Assembly: GCF_011601315.1 (NCBI RefSeq)
Contig: NZ_JAAORA010000001.1
Span: forward strand, 434,001 to 498,000
Length of the DNA stretch: 64,000 nucleotides
Reading direction: 5' to 3'
Origin: Candidatus Chlorobium masyuteum
Lineage (GTDB): Bacteria; Bacteroidota; Chlorobiia; Chlorobiales; Chlorobiaceae
This document shows positions 8,994-18,543 of this stretch, piece after piece; within the stretch, counting starts at the first letter, position 1, and the number at the start of each line of letters is the position of its first letter. The translations under genes were made by a program, and so were the position numbers. The notes under the pieces were generated by a model. The model had not been told where the DNA came from and ran no database searches. It saw only the letters and a program-made list of their open reading frames with translations.

Positions 8994-10226
8994 TCAAGCT
9001 CGCTGATTGTGATGACTTTTAGACTCATTTTGCAGACGGCTCTGCTCATTCCGGTCAAGATCAAAAGGAATATGGAGCCATTTATCCTTGAAAACAGCAT
9101 TGCCCGGTTCAAGCCCGGTAAGACTGATTGGAAGCGTGATGATTTTCCGCTGATTACCGATCTGGACATAGAGCTCATCACCGGTAACCCAGACATCAAT
9201 ATCAACAGGATTGGCAAACATCAGCTTCAGCTGCACCTCATAGACATCCTTGATTCTGACAAACTTGATCGGCGGTTCATCATACATCATGTCAGAAGGA
9301 TCAGTATCACCATACATATCCTTGGCAAAACGGTCGAGCGCCTCCAGACCGACAATTTCCCGCTCATACATCCTGAGTTTTTTAACCGGTAGCGGAGCAA
9401 AACCCTCCTCAATCTCGCCAAGATACTTCTGCTGAATAGTTTTCCACTTTTCAAGATAGCCGCTATCCTCCTCGGTGTCAAGCAACCTGTTGACAAGCAC
9501 CATATCAACCTTGAATCCGTAAAGATTCAGATAGGTCAGAGCCCTCATGGTCTCCTTGATGGACATCTTCTCCGCATTCATGACCAGACGCACCGTTGAT
9601 TTCACATTATCGGTAAGGATGTCGCGAATATCCTCAAGTTCATCAAAAACCTGGTCAACCGACTCTATGGCATCTTCAGGAGGCACAAAATGCGCAATCT
9701 TGTCAGACATTTTTGAAAGCGGCTTGCTGAGCGGGCGGATTATATATTTATTGACATTTTTGATAGCTTTCATTCCCCATGCAAGGGTATCAGGCAATGA
9801 GAGCAGCCGGAGAGTCTCTCCGGTTGGAGCCGTATCGAGCACCAGTACATCATAAAGGCCGGAAGCTTTATAGCGCTTTATTCTCAAAAGGGAAAAAAGC
9901 TCTTCCATACCCGGAAGAATGGTCATCTCATCGGTCATCACCCCTGAAACACCCTGGGCCATAAATACCTTTGCATAGTACTTCTGAACAGACTGCCAGT
10001 TCTGCTTGAGATCCACATAGGGGTTGACCTCGATGGCATGAAGGTTCTCCCGGATCTTTGTCGGTTCAGGTCCAAGAGGAAGGTTGAAGGAGTCCGACAG
10101 ACTGTGCGCCGGATCGGTCGAAAGAATCAGGGTTCGATAACCCATGTCTGACAAACGGACCGCCGTAGCTGCAGATACACTGGTTTTTCCTACCCCGCCT
10201 TTACCTGTAAATGTTAAAATACGCAT
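8994..10226 (-). CDS. Second ArsA/GET3-type ATPase with C-terminal HSP20-like domain
   Basis: A 410-residue paralogue of the ATPase at 5015. Walker A is GKGGVGKTS at residues 8-16, switch I STDPAHSL, and switch II DTAPTGETLRLL. The last ~90 residues (from about VRIKDVYEVQLKL to DKWLHIPFDL) form the beta-sandwich tail seen on bacterial ArsA homologues, followed by a polar C-terminus. No cysteines are visible, which excludes the classical arsenite site and the GET3 zinc clasp. The ATG at 10226 places the first residues MRILTFTGKGG exactly as in the other copy; an upstream start at 10271 was rejected. The gene ends about 125 bases before csmC on the same strand. Substrate unknown; insertion or delivery of membrane or envelope proteins is an inference. 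Confidence 0.88.
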   Translation of the reverse strand: MRILTFTGKGGVGKTSVSAATAVRLSDMGYRTLILSTDPAHSLSDSFNLPLGPEPTKIRENLHAIEVNPYVDLKQNWQSVQKYYAKVFMAQGVSGVMTDEMTILPGMEELFSLLRIKRYKASGLYDVLVLDTAPTGETLRLLSLPDTLAWGMKAIKNVNKYIIRPLSKPLSKMSDKIAHFVPPEDAIESVDQVFDELEDIRDILTDNVKSTVRLVMNAEKMSIKETMRALTYLNLYGFKVDMVLVNRLLDTEEDSGYLEKWKTIQQKYLGEIEEGFAPLPVKKLRMYEREIVGLEALDRFAKDMYGDTDPSDMMYDEPPIKFVRIKDVYEVQLKLMFANPVDIDVWVTGDELYVQIGNQRKIITLPISLTGLEPGNAVFKDKWLHIPFDLDRNEQSRLQNESKSHHNQRA

Positions 10227-10498
10227 GAACCGAAGTTTGGAATATTTAAAGAATACGGGCAGAGAGTTCAAGATATAACTCTGAGCTTATTCTGCAAAAG
10301 ATCAAACATACACAGTTCAATCGATGTTTAAAAAATATTATTCCGACTGTTTTATACCCGTTTTATCGAGGTCTGCTGGTACAGAGTACTTATGGTGCAT
10401 TATGAAAAAGAGAAGGGGTTGGCAAACAGCTTGCAAATGACAGGGCAACTCTCTTTATTGATCTCTCAACGTCTATCCTCTTTTCACCATCTTATGAA

Positions 10499-11305
10499 AT
10501 GAGTCCCGTTATGATCGAAACGAACGCCATTGCCGATATCCGCGCAACAATCACAGAAAACCGGCGAATCAGCAGCGATATCAGCATCATTACGCTGGAG
10601 TGCCCGGAAATTGCCGCCACGGCAAAACCGGGAAACTTTGTCAATATCAAGGTCAGTGACAGCACACAGCCACTGCTCAGAAGACCCTTCTCCATCCACA
10701 ATGTGAGGGGCAGCTCAATTGATATCATGGTCAAATCAATCGGGAGCGGTACCGCCATCTTCAGCAACTGCGTTGCGGGAACTTCCATGATGGTACTCGG
10801 ACCGCTCGGAAACAGCTTCAATACTTCCGGTCAGAACTTTGATACCGCTATCCTGCTGTCGGGAGGAGTAGGCACTGCACCGATGCTCTTTCTGGAGAGA
10901 GCACTTGCCCTTGACCAAAAAACGGTAATCAATCTGGTAGGAGGTCGAACAAAAGAGGATCTGATAGCCCCCGGACTTACCAACCTGATGTTCGCGACAG
11001 ATGACGGTTCAGCCGGCTTCCGCGGAAATGTGGTTGAGCTGCTTGAGCGTGTACTGCCCACTCTTGAAACAAAAGGAGGACTCAAAGTGTTTGCCTGCGG
11101 GCCCAATCCGATGCTGAAAGCACTTGCAGGATGCTGCCGGCAGCATCATATCCCCTGCGAACTTTCTCTTGAATCGGTTATGGGCTGCGGCATCGGCATC
11201 TGCTACGGCTGCAGTGTTGAAATCAATACTCCTGACGGAAGCACACGCACTCTCCTGCTCTGCAAAGAAGGCCCCGTCATCGATGCTGAACTTTTTGTAC
11301 TATAG
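10499..11305 (+). CDS. pyrK: Dihydroorotate dehydrogenase electron transfer subunit (PyrK type)
   Basis: PyrK carries FAD and a [2Fe-2S] cluster and passes electrons from dihydroorotate (via PyrD class 1B) to NAD. In this 268-residue protein the FAD-binding LLRRPFSIHNV (residues 59-69) and nucleotide-binding SGGVGTAPML lie in the expected order, followed by VFACGPNPMLKAL and four cluster cysteines C230, C235, C238 and C255. No pyrD is next to it in this window, so the partner must be elsewhere. The ATG at 10499 or the one at 10511 could be the start; neither has a good Shine-Dalgarno site. A general ferredoxin-NAD reductase-like role is a less likely alternative. Confidence 0.88.
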   Translation: MSPVMIETNAIADIRATITENRRISSDISIITLECPEIAATAKPGNFVNIKVSDSTQPLLRRPFSIHNVRGSSIDIMVKSIGSGTAIFSNCVAGTSMMVLGPLGNSFNTSGQNFDTAILLSGGVGTAPMLFLERALALDQKTVINLVGGRTKEDLIAPGLTNLMFATDDGSAGFRGNVVELLERVLPTLETKGGLKVFACGPNPMLKALAGCCRQHHIPCELSLESVMGCGIGICYGCSVEINTPDGSTRTLLLCKEGPVIDAELFVL

Positions 11306-11379
11306 AACACAGAGATATATCTTCAAAAAACATGGGAAAGGCATTCCCGAAAGCTTTTTTCAATGAACCCTGAAACACC

Positions 11380-11889
11380 ATGGCAAGAGGACTCAATAAA
11401 GTAATGCTCATAGGCCGCCTTGGCAAAGATCCGGTTAGCCGTCAGGCTGGCAGCAACACCGTATGCAACTTCACCATAGCCACAAGCGAAACATTCAAGG
11501 ATGCCCAGGGCTCGAAACAGGAACGGACCGAGTGGCACAACATTGCCGTATGGGGACGACTTGGGGAGGTATGCCAGCAATACCTGACGAAAGGACGCGA
11601 AGTCTATATCGAGGGGAAACTGCAGACACGAAGCTGGGATGACCCGAAAAGCGGCGAAAAGAAATATGCTACCGACATTATCTGCACTGATATGCAGATG
11701 CTCGGCGGACAGAGGGATCAGGGTGCCGGTATGGGCGGATACAATGAAGGCGGTGCATCGAATTACGAACGTCAGCCAGACAAAACTCCGCAACGCGATT
11801 ATTCGCAGAGCGACTCTGACTATCCTTCCCCATCTGCTCCTCCATCTGCACCCCTGCTTGAGAACGACAAGGATGACCTTCCGTTTTAA
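11380..11889 (+). CDS. ssb: Single-stranded DNA-binding protein
   Basis: Binds single-stranded DNA in replication, repair and recombination and recruits partners through its tail. The OB-fold covers residues 1-110, starting [18 protein letters not shown] and including [21 protein letters not shown] Gly-rich and polar linker follows, then the acidic tip ending DKDDLPF, the conserved partner-docking peptide. Length of 169 is typical. A hairpin with a 10-bp stem (11902-11911 with 11921-11930) follows the stop but lacks a T-run. Confidence 0.97.
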   Translation: MARGLNKVMLIGRLGKDPVSRQAGSNTVCNFTIATSETFKDAQGSKQERTEWHNIAVWGRLGEVCQQYLTKGREVYIEGKLQTRSWDDPKSGEKKYATDIICTDMQMLGGQRDQGAGMGGYNEGGASNYERQPDKTPQRDYSQSDSDYPSPSAPPSAPLLENDKDDLPF

Positions 11890-11975
11890 AGAGAAAGTGC
11901 TGAGTACCGGGTTCTCTGCGCCCGGTGCTCAACACCTCCCAACAGGGCACCCCTAAAATCGAGTAAAGTGACAAG

Positions 11976-12006
11976 AAGGAGTTCAGGGAGAGCAACGACG
12001 AAGAGA
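11976..12006 (+). repeat. Interspersed repeat, GAGTTCAGGGAGAGCAACGA family
   Basis: AAGGAGTTCAGGGAGAGC followed by AACGACGAAGAGA. Related copies lie at 36018-36050 (inverted), 46967-46987, 54967-54991 (inverted) and a part copy at 22590-22602, always between genes. Confidence 0.7.
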
Positions 12007-12084
12007 AAGAGCAAGGCCTCCCCGATCCGGTCGTAATTCTTGTAATCCAGGGACAAACCTCTTTCCAATCAAAAATTCAGAATT

Positions 12085-12100
12085 CAAAATCCATAATCTC
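12085..12100 (+). repeat. Short interspersed repeat CAAAATCCATAATCTC
   Basis: The same 16 bases occur at 42762-42777, in both cases preceded by an AATTCA-type sequence and within 30 bases upstream or downstream of other intergenic repeats. Origin unknown. Confidence 0.6.
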
Positions 12101-12112
12101 ATCTTTAAATAA

Positions 12113-13153
12113 ATGGATGCACTGAAAAAGAGTATTCGGGCCGGAACGATCGCTCCGGTTTATTTCCTTTACGGCCCGGAAAGCTACCTGAAGGAAGAGG
12201 TTGCGGAGATGATAAAAACGGCTCTCTTTCCTTCGGAGAGCGATGCTGCTGCCAATACGCATATCCTTTACGGCCCGGACCTCACTCCGGGAGAGCTTGT
12301 ATCGAAAGCATCCGAGTACCCGATGTTCACCCAAAAACAGCTTATTATTATCCGGCAGTTTGAAAAAATCAAAAAGCCCCCGACAAAAGAGCTGCAAAAA
12401 CAGCATGAAGAGAAATTCAGCCGGTACATGCAGAATCCGGCAGATTTCACTGTGCTTGTTATCGATGCCGACCAGATCGAGAAAAAGGAGCAGGAAAAAC
12501 CACCGTTCAGCACGCTGAAAATGTACCGCAAAGAGTTTCCGGTCATTAAAAATCCGGATCTCTTTGCTTCCGACAGGGCCAAATCCTCCGGTTGGGAGTT
12601 CGAACCTGATGCGCTCAAGGCCTTCACGGCCTATATCCAGCCCTCCGCTCGGGAGATCTGCCATGAGATTGATAAAATCATTATGTATGCTTCCGCACGA
12701 ACCGGCCTGAAGCTTATCACCGCTGCCGATGTGCTTGACTGCGTGGGCATATCACGTACCTACAATGTCTTTGAACTGGAAAAAGCTCTTGCAGCACGCA
12801 ATCTCAGGCTATGCAGCGGTATCTCTCTGATGATTATGGATCAGGAGGGGCAGAAGGAGGGACTCGGAAACATCGTCCGGTATCTCGCCACGTTTTATAT
12901 TCGTCTCTGGAAACTCTCTCTGCCCGAAGTCCGACAGTTGCCCCAGGCTGAAATCGCCAAAATTCTCGGCATGTACGGCAAGCAGGAGTACTTCGTAAAA
13001 AACTACCTGACCTACACCAGGTCGTTTTCACTCTCCGATACCGAGCGGGCAATAGCCGCCCTGAAGGAAACCGATGCCGCACTCAAAGGACTGCTCCCCT
13101 TCCCGGATGAAAAATTCCTCCTCCTGAAGCTCATGCAGAAACTGCTGGGGTGA
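12113..13153 (+). CDS. holA: DNA polymerase III delta subunit
   Basis: The delta subunit opens the sliding clamp as part of the clamp loader. The 346-residue protein has the family N-terminus [15 protein letters not shown] (degenerate Walker A position), the region [14 protein letters not shown], and the acid patch and helical collar domain at the C-terminus with [11 protein letters not shown], typical of HolA. It stands alone after ssb with a repeat-bearing 220-base spacer between them; both are replication genes. Confidence 0.92.
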   Translation: MDALKKSIRAGTIAPVYFLYGPESYLKEEVAEMIKTALFPSESDAAANTHILYGPDLTPGELVSKASEYPMFTQKQLIIIRQFEKIKKPPTKELQKQHEEKFSRYMQNPADFTVLVIDADQIEKKEQEKPPFSTLKMYRKEFPVIKNPDLFASDRAKSSGWEFEPDALKAFTAYIQPSAREICHEIDKIIMYASARTGLKLITAADVLDCVGISRTYNVFELEKALAARNLRLCSGISLMIMDQEGQKEGLGNIVRYLATFYIRLWKLSLPEVRQLPQAEIAKILGMYGKQEYFVKNYLTYTRSFSLSDTERAIAALKETDAALKGLLPFPDEKFLLLKLMQKLLG

Positions 13154-13205
13154 ATGGCAACCTTTTCAACTCCCGCTGCACCCTCTTTCTGCTCTTATAT
13201 CTTCC

Positions 13206-13225
13206 ATAAGTCCTACAGGACTTAT
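13206..13225. repeat. Perfect 20-bp palindrome ATAAGTCCT-AC-AGGACTTAT
   Basis: Nine-base arms with two-base centre, followed by AAAAGAAG, between the convergent genes holA and the epimerase. Degenerate relatives of this ACAGGACTTAT sequence occur at about 22512-22531 and 46998-47031. It may form a hairpin in RNA, but it lacks a T-run. Confidence 0.6.
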
Positions 13226-13253
13226 AAAAGAAGCAGAATAGCTTTGCCCTGCA

Positions 13254-14246
13254 TTACATCCAGCCCTTTCTCCGGTACCAGTCAATGGTTATGGCAACGC
13301 CTTTGTCAAGGGGGGTACCGGCAATAAAACCAAGATCGCGTTCAGCCTTTTCCGGTGAGCAGACCCAGTAGTCCTGGACAAGTTCATTGGCCTTATCGCG
13401 ATTGATAAGTGGCGATTTGCCGGTCAATGCTCCGGCAGCACCAAAAAGGGTTCCGGCAAGAAAAACAAGAGGAACCGGAAGGGAGACGTTATAAAGCCTG
13501 CTGAAACCAAGAACCGGTCGGGCAGCAGCAATAACATCATCCCAGCTGAACGAACAGGGAGAGGTAAGATAATAGAGCTCTCCAACAGCTTTTTCAGCGC
13601 GGGCTGCCAGCAAAATACCTTCAAGAAGATCGTCAACATAGATCATGCTGAAACGCTGCCTCCCGGTTCTGCCTGCTGATATGAGCACCCCTTTTGCAAG
13701 CATCTGGAATACCTGCAGAATATCACGATCACCCGGTCCGTATACAGCGGGAGGACGAATAATGGTAACAGGAATATCGTTTGCATACTCCATACAGAGC
13801 TTTTCCGCCCTTAACTTGCTTCGCCCGTAGGCACTCACAGGGTGGCATTGCTCTGACTCCCTGACACCTGAAAGCCCATCCGAGGCAGGGCCGGCAGCCG
13901 TAAGGGAGGATACAAGCAGAAAGCGCTTGAGCCCGGGATTATGCCTCCTTACTGCCGTAAGCAGTTTCCGGACCGGCATAACATTACCGGCTTCAAAACC
14001 AGCTTCATCTGCTGCTTTGGTAACCCCGGCAAGATGTACAATCCGGTCAGCACCCCTCACTGCACCGGCAAGCGCTTCATCATCAGTGAAACTGCCCCGG
14101 ATAATCTCGATCTTCCCGGATACGGGTGCTCCGGCACTTTCGGGACGAAGAAAAACTTTTATCTCTACCCCTTCCTTTTCAAGCAGACTCAACAGCCTCG
14201 AACCAATAAAGCCCGTTGAACCCGTCACTAATATTGTTTCACCCAT
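13254..14246 (-). CDS. NAD(P)-dependent epimerase/dehydratase, extended SDR (3-beta-HSD/CerR-like)
   Basis: An extended short-chain dehydrogenase of 330 residues. The Rossmann motif TGSTGFIGS is at residues 7-15, the catalytic pair is in YGRSK with upstream Ser in LLVSSLTAAG, and the substrate side includes IRPPAVYGPGD. It belongs to the group containing dihydroflavonol reductases, 3-beta-hydroxysteroid dehydrogenases and the bacterial ceramide reductase CerR. It is divergent from the serine-palmitoyltransferase-like gene at 14483, 236 bases away; in bacterial sphingolipid clusters an SDR of this type reduces the ceramide keto group. That role is a hypothesis; a nucleotide-sugar or isoprenoid substrate is equally compatible with the sequence alone. 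Confidence 0.85.
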   Translation of the reverse strand: MGETILVTGSTGFIGSRLLSLLEKEGVEIKVFLRPESAGAPVSGKIEIIRGSFTDDEALAGAVRGADRIVHLAGVTKAADEAGFEAGNVMPVRKLLTAVRRHNPGLKRFLLVSSLTAAGPASDGLSGVRESEQCHPVSAYGRSKLRAEKLCMEYANDIPVTIIRPPAVYGPGDRDILQVFQMLAKGVLISAGRTGRQRFSMIYVDDLLEGILLAARAEKAVGELYYLTSPCSFSWDDVIAAARPVLGFSRLYNVSLPVPLVFLAGTLFGAAGALTGKSPLINRDKANELVQDYWVCSPEKAERDLGFIAGTPLDKGVAITIDWYRRKGWM

Positions 14247-14482
14247 ATTCGCTTTTGTTCATTTTTATAAAACAGTTACGCCCATTACACGGCTCTTTCC
14301 GGTCTGAAAGGAAAAAAACCGGATCGTGTTTTGACAAAAAAAATAAAAAATTTGATACATTTCGGTTCAAGGCTAAAAGCGCCCTGATGAAACCCGGTCA
14401 CCGACAGAAAAACAAAACAGTACGACCGTAAGAACAAGAAATTCCAGCTTTTTTTGTAAAGCTGAGATAAATTTGCATTCCT

Positions 14483-15685
14483 GTGGATAAAACAAAAGAT
14501 TTATTTAAAAAATGTATTGAGTTTACCCTTGCCGATGAAGTTAAGGCTCAGGGTGTATATCCATTTTTTCATCCGATAGACGAAAATGAAGGGCCGGTAG
14601 TATCCTTTGCAGGACGAAAGCTCGTTATGGCGGGCTCCAACAACTATCTCGGCCTGACTGCAGACCCCAGGGTCAAAGCGGCATCAATCAAGGCGATCAA
14701 CAAATACGGAACAAGCTGCAGCGGATCACGATACATGACCGGAACCGTCAATCTTCACATTGAACTTGAAGAGAAGCTTGCCGACTTTTTCGAGAAGGAG
14801 CGCTGCCTGCTCTTCAGTACCGGTTACCAGACAGGCCAGGGCATCATCCCTACCCTCGTGCAGCGTGGCGAATATATTGTTTCCGACCGCGACAACCATG
14901 CAAGCCTTGTCGCTGCCTCCATCATGGCGCAGGGTGCAGGAGCAAACCTTGTCCGATACAACCATAATAATATGGAGGATCTGGAGCGGGTGCTTCAGAA
15001 AATCCCTGAAACTGCCGGACGGCTGATTGTCTCCGATGGCGTCTTTTCGGTATCCGGTGAAATTGTAGATCTTCCCGAACTTGTAGCTTTGGCGAAAAAA
15101 TACAACGCCCGCATTCTTATTGATGACGCCCATGCTGTGGGAGTTATCGGCAAAGGTGGCCGGGGCACTCCATCGGAGTTCGGCCTGGTAAACGAGGTTG
15201 ATCTCATCATGGGCACCTTCTCAAAAACCTTTGGCTCACTCGGAGGATATGTCGCAGGCGACCGCTCCGTCATCAACTATATCAAACACAACGCATCATC
15301 GCTGATCTTCAGCGCTTCGCCCACACCGGCAAGCGTAGCTGCCGTATTGGCAACACTTGAAATAATCCGCAATGAGCCCGAGCTCACCGAGCGACTGATA
15401 GCGAATACCGATTACGTTCGCCAGGGGCTGCTTAAAGCCGGCTTCACGCTCATGCCCTCACGGACAGCCATTGTGACCGTTCTGATCAGTGACCAGATGA
15501 AAACATTGCTTTTCTGGAAAAAGCTGTTTGATGCCGGAGTTTATGTCAATGCCTTTATCCGCCCCGGGGTTATGCCCGGTCACGAAGCGCTGCGCACAAG
15601 CTTTATGGCAACCCACCGCAAGGAGCACCTCGACAAGGTTATCACCGAATTCTCCACCATAGGCAAAGAACTCGGGGTCATCTGA
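14483..15685 (+). CDS. Alpha-oxoamine synthase, serine palmitoyltransferase-like
   Basis: A 400-residue PLP enzyme that condenses an amino acid with an acyl-CoA or acyl-ACP, with loss of CO2. PLP lysine is K248 in [15 protein letters not shown]215 and H217 in DDAHAVG and H139 in DNHASL complete the cofactor site. The N-terminal run AQGVYPFF plus AGSNNYLGL and SGSRYMTGT reads closer to bacterial serine palmitoyltransferases than to BioF or Kbl, which lack the TxAxxxxAxGxYPFF-type lead. No bio genes are near; an SDR reductase lies divergently at 13254. The start is GTG at 14483. A terminator follows at 15713. Alternatives are 8-amino-7-oxononanoate synthase or 2-amino-3-ketobutyrate ligase. Confidence 0.85.
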   Translation: MDKTKDLFKKCIEFTLADEVKAQGVYPFFHPIDENEGPVVSFAGRKLVMAGSNNYLGLTADPRVKAASIKAINKYGTSCSGSRYMTGTVNLHIELEEKLADFFEKERCLLFSTGYQTGQGIIPTLVQRGEYIVSDRDNHASLVAASIMAQGAGANLVRYNHNNMEDLERVLQKIPETAGRLIVSDGVFSVSGEIVDLPELVALAKKYNARILIDDAHAVGVIGKGGRGTPSEFGLVNEVDLIMGTFSKTFGSLGGYVAGDRSVINYIKHNASSLIFSASPTPASVAAVLATLEIIRNEPELTERLIANTDYVRQGLLKAGFTLMPSRTAIVTVLISDQMKTLLFWKKLFDAGVYVNAFIRPGVMPGHEALRTSFMATHRKEHLDKVITEFSTIGKELGVI

Positions 15686-15712
15686 GCTGCAATTACATGG
15701 TTTATTTGAATT

Positions 15713-15742
15713 ATCCCCGGCCAAAACCGGGGATTCTTTTTT
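15713..15742 (+). terminator. Intrinsic terminator after the oxoamine synthase
   Basis: Eight-bp G/C-rich stem ATCCCCGG (15713-15720) with CCGGGGAT (15727-15734), six-base loop, then TCTTTTTT. Confidence 0.88.
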
Positions 15743-15971
15743 CCTCCCCTCACCCTGATTTACGACACTTTCACCTGCACTTTTGCACAATTCCCTTTTT
15801 TTTTAATAAATTGGAAGTACTATGGCCATATGACGAATGATGTTCAGGTTATTGTATCAGTAGTGATTGCCGATATAGCGTGTTGATGATTATTGCAAAG
15901 CTGACAAAGATTAACAAAGTTTTATCCTGTTTTTTTTCGTTCGTATCATTGCAACCAGACAACACACAACC

Positions 15972-18395
15972 ATGAAAACAAAACATGCGCAGAAGTATCG
16001 CGTTGCCCGTTTTGTTCTGTCGGCATTTTGCCTGACGGCTACACTGATGCCGCTCCCTGCCCTCGGAGCTGACTACGGCATAGTAAAAGGTAAAATCACC
16101 GACAAAGCAGACGGTGAAGGCGTTTACGGAGCTTCGGTCAGTATTGCCGGCACCTCTATAGGCACCACTACTGACATGAACGGCAACTTTACACTTTCCA
16201 GTGTTCCCGCAAAACAGCAGAAAATCTCCATCTCCATTGTAGGTTACGCTCCGGCAAGCCAGGTTGTTACCGTTGCTAACGGCCAGACCTACCAGATCAA
16301 CCTGCAGATCGGTCAGACCACCATTATGGCTTCCGAAGTCGTGGTCGGCGCTTCACTTTACAAGCAGAACCGCCTTGATGTTCCGGTAACCGCCAACGTG
16401 GTCTCACAGGAAAAGATCAAGCAGCAGGCCAACCCGACTCTTGACAGAATAATTGAGGATGTTCCGGGTGTTGTGGTAACACGCGCAGGCGGACAGACCT
16501 CCTCCGGCGTTCAGGTCCGCGGCTCAAACACCTATCAGGGTGGCGGTATCGGCACCCGTGTAAGCGCACTCTACGATGGCTTCCCCATCAATGCACCGGA
16601 ATCCGGTGAAGTCGCATGGTCTTCGGTCAACATGAATGCCGCCGACAAGGTCGAAATTCTTAAAGGTGCCGCAGCTACCCTGTACGGTTCAAGTGCCATG
16701 GGTGGTGTTGTAAACGTTTTCGGTCATCTTCCGGACAAACTCGAAGTAAAAGCCGGTTTGAATGGCGGCTTCTACGCTCAGCCCCCGTCAACCGACCAGA
16801 GTGTGTTTTACAATGACAAGCATACCCCGTGGTTCTGGAACACCTATGTCGGTTTCGGCAACAAGAGCGGAAAACTGAACTACAACATCCTCTACACAAG
16901 CAGCACTGATGACGGCTACCGCCAGAATGCCAATACGCTGCTGGATGATATAAAACTGAAAGCGCGTTACGACATCGATGCCAGCCAGTATCTTCTGCTC
17001 AGTGCCTTTTACAATCAGACGAAAGGCGGCTACGCCTATGAGTGGTATACCGGAGACAGCTTCACGGTATTCACCGCCCATCCTGAACGCGCTTATGATA
17101 TCAATAACAGCTCATACTATTACGATGACATGATCAAGCGCAAGAATGCGCTGGTCGGCCTGAACTATGTCAACCTACTCGGTGACAATCTCAGTCTTGA
17201 TACCAAAGTATTCTATACTCATAACGCAACCCGTTACGAATACAATACAACAAGTGCAAGACAGCTCTCTGTGCCAATTCCCTATTACAACAAGGCAGCG
17301 GGCGACTTTAACGAAACCTATTCCGATCGTATCGGTGTTGGAGCAAAACTCGACTGGAGAGCAAACGACAACAACCGTGTGCTTTTCGGAGCTGAGGGGA
17401 GTGTGGTAGATGTAACGACAACACAGCTTCTCGCCCAGTGGCCAACAGCCAATACTTTCGGCAATATCAAGGAGAATAACCGTGCTCTCTTTGTTCAGGA
17501 TGAGTTGAAACTGACAGAGAAACTGACATCGCTGCTCTCACTCCGTTATGACTGGAGCGGCATCAATGCAGATATTGCACAAGTGACTTCAGCTACAGGT
17601 CCATGGGTTGCCATTCAGCACAAGTCGGTCGATGCGTTCAGTCCCCGTGTCGCACTCAACTTCAAGGCAATGGATGATATGTCCCTGCGCGCTTCCTGGG
17701 GCAAGAGCTTCCGTGCTCCATCCCTCTACGAACGTTTTGTTCGCAGTGCCGGGCCTTACACCGGCTCCCCGAATGCCGCGCTGGACAAGGAGACCATGAC
17801 CGCTTATGAGGTTGGCATGTTCAAAGAGTTCGGAGACCAGCTCTCTCTGGATATAGCCGGATTCCTGAACAACTATGATAACCTTATCGAGTCTGTCATA
17901 TCACCCGGTAACAAGTTTGAATACCAGAACATCACAAAAGCACGTATCTATGGAATCGAAACCGGCCTGAACTACAGACCGGCAAGTGACTGGGCATTTA
18001 ACGTTGCATACACCTACATGGTTGCCAAAAACCGTTCCTATGTTACAAACCTGAATGATATGCAGCATCTCAATCCTGATCCATTCTGGCTCCCCTACCG
18101 GCCTGAGCATACCGCTTCAGCCGGAGCAACATGGAAACCAACCGGCAAGCTTTCGCTTAATGTGAACGGTCGCTATGTCTCGCAGTACAAATCAGTCAGT
18201 TCACATCCAAACTCGACCAGAGCCAACTATCCTGGTGATTTTGTGATATTCAATACCGGTCTGAAGTATCAGGCTGGCGAAGCCGCTTCGGTGAGCCTGC
18301 TTTGCAAAAACATCAACAACACACAGTACGAAGAGGCCGAATGGTTCCGTGCTCCGGGACGCAGTTATGTTGCCGGTGTAGATTTCACCTTCTGA
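15972..18395 (+). CDS. TonB-dependent outer membrane receptor with carboxypeptidase-like N-terminal domain
   Basis: An 807-residue outer membrane transporter. A signal peptide covers about residues 1-33 (hydrophobic FVLSAFCLTATLMPLPALGA). Next come a carboxypeptidase-regulatory-like beta-sandwich (VKGKITDKADGEGVYGASVS to about 118), a TonB-box-like ASEVVVGAS, the plug with VPGVVVTRAGG and VRGSNTYQGG and EILKGAAATLYGSSAMGGVV, then the 22-strand barrel ending in aromatic GVDFTF. The substrate is not evident; catecholate siderophore or cobalamin uptake are the usual choices for this subtype. It is bounded by terminators and lies 148 bases before bchS. No cobalamin riboswitch was seen in the 286-base leader. 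Confidence 0.93.
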   Translation: MKTKHAQKYRVARFVLSAFCLTATLMPLPALGADYGIVKGKITDKADGEGVYGASVSIAGTSIGTTTDMNGNFTLSSVPAKQQKISISIVGYAPASQVVTVANGQTYQINLQIGQTTIMASEVVVGASLYKQNRLDVPVTANVVSQEKIKQQANPTLDRIIEDVPGVVVTRAGGQTSSGVQVRGSNTYQGGGIGTRVSALYDGFPINAPESGEVAWSSVNMNAADKVEILKGAAATLYGSSAMGGVVNVFGHLPDKLEVKAGLNGGFYAQPPSTDQSVFYNDKHTPWFWNTYVGFGNKSGKLNYNILYTSSTDDGYRQNANTLLDDIKLKARYDIDASQYLLLSAFYNQTKGGYAYEWYTGDSFTVFTAHPERAYDINNSSYYYDDMIKRKNALVGLNYVNLLGDNLSLDTKVFYTHNATRYEYNTTSARQLSVPIPYYNKAAGDFNETYSDRIGVGAKLDWRANDNNRVLFGAEGSVVDVTTTQLLAQWPTANTFGNIKENNRALFVQDELKLTEKLTSLLSLRYDWSGINADIAQVTSATGPWVAIQHKSVDAFSPRVALNFKAMDDMSLRASWGKSFRAPSLYERFVRSAGPYTGSPNAALDKETMTAYEVGMFKEFGDQLSLDIAGFLNNYDNLIESVISPGNKFEYQNITKARIYGIETGLNYRPASDWAFNVAYTYMVAKNRSYVTNLNDMQHLNPDPFWLPYRPEHTASAGATWKPTGKLSLNVNGRYVSQYKSVSSHPNSTRANYPGDFVIFNTGLKYQAGEAASVSLLCKNINNTQYEEAEWFRAPGRSYVAGVDFTF

Positions 18396-18429
18396 GAGAT
18401 CCGCAGGCACTTTAGCTATCACTTGTGAC

Positions 18430-18462
18430 GCCAGCCCCTCCCCGAGAGGGGCTGGCTTTTTT
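18430..18462 (+). terminator. Intrinsic terminator of the TonB receptor gene
   Basis: Eleven-bp stem GCCAGCCCCTC (18430-18440) with GAGGGGCTGGC (18446-18456), five-base loop and six T. It separates the receptor transcript from bchS. Confidence 0.93.
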
Positions 18463-18543
18463 AATCGTTAGCATTCATCAAGGGATTTTATTACATTTTC
18501 AATCCTGTTACAACCACATCAAACGCACATCTTTTGTAATTCT

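Noticed and set aside
5015-10226. Arsenic resistance by the two ArsA-like genes
   Set aside because: The cysteines needed for arsenite binding are absent, and no arsB, arsC or arsR is nearby.
11902-11930. Hairpin after ssb as a terminator
   Set aside because: The stem is good but no T-run follows in either direction, so it was not listed as an intrinsic terminator.
15686-15971. Possible cobalamin or metal riboswitch before the TonB receptor
   Set aside because: No B12-box or other known riboswitch core was found by eye.
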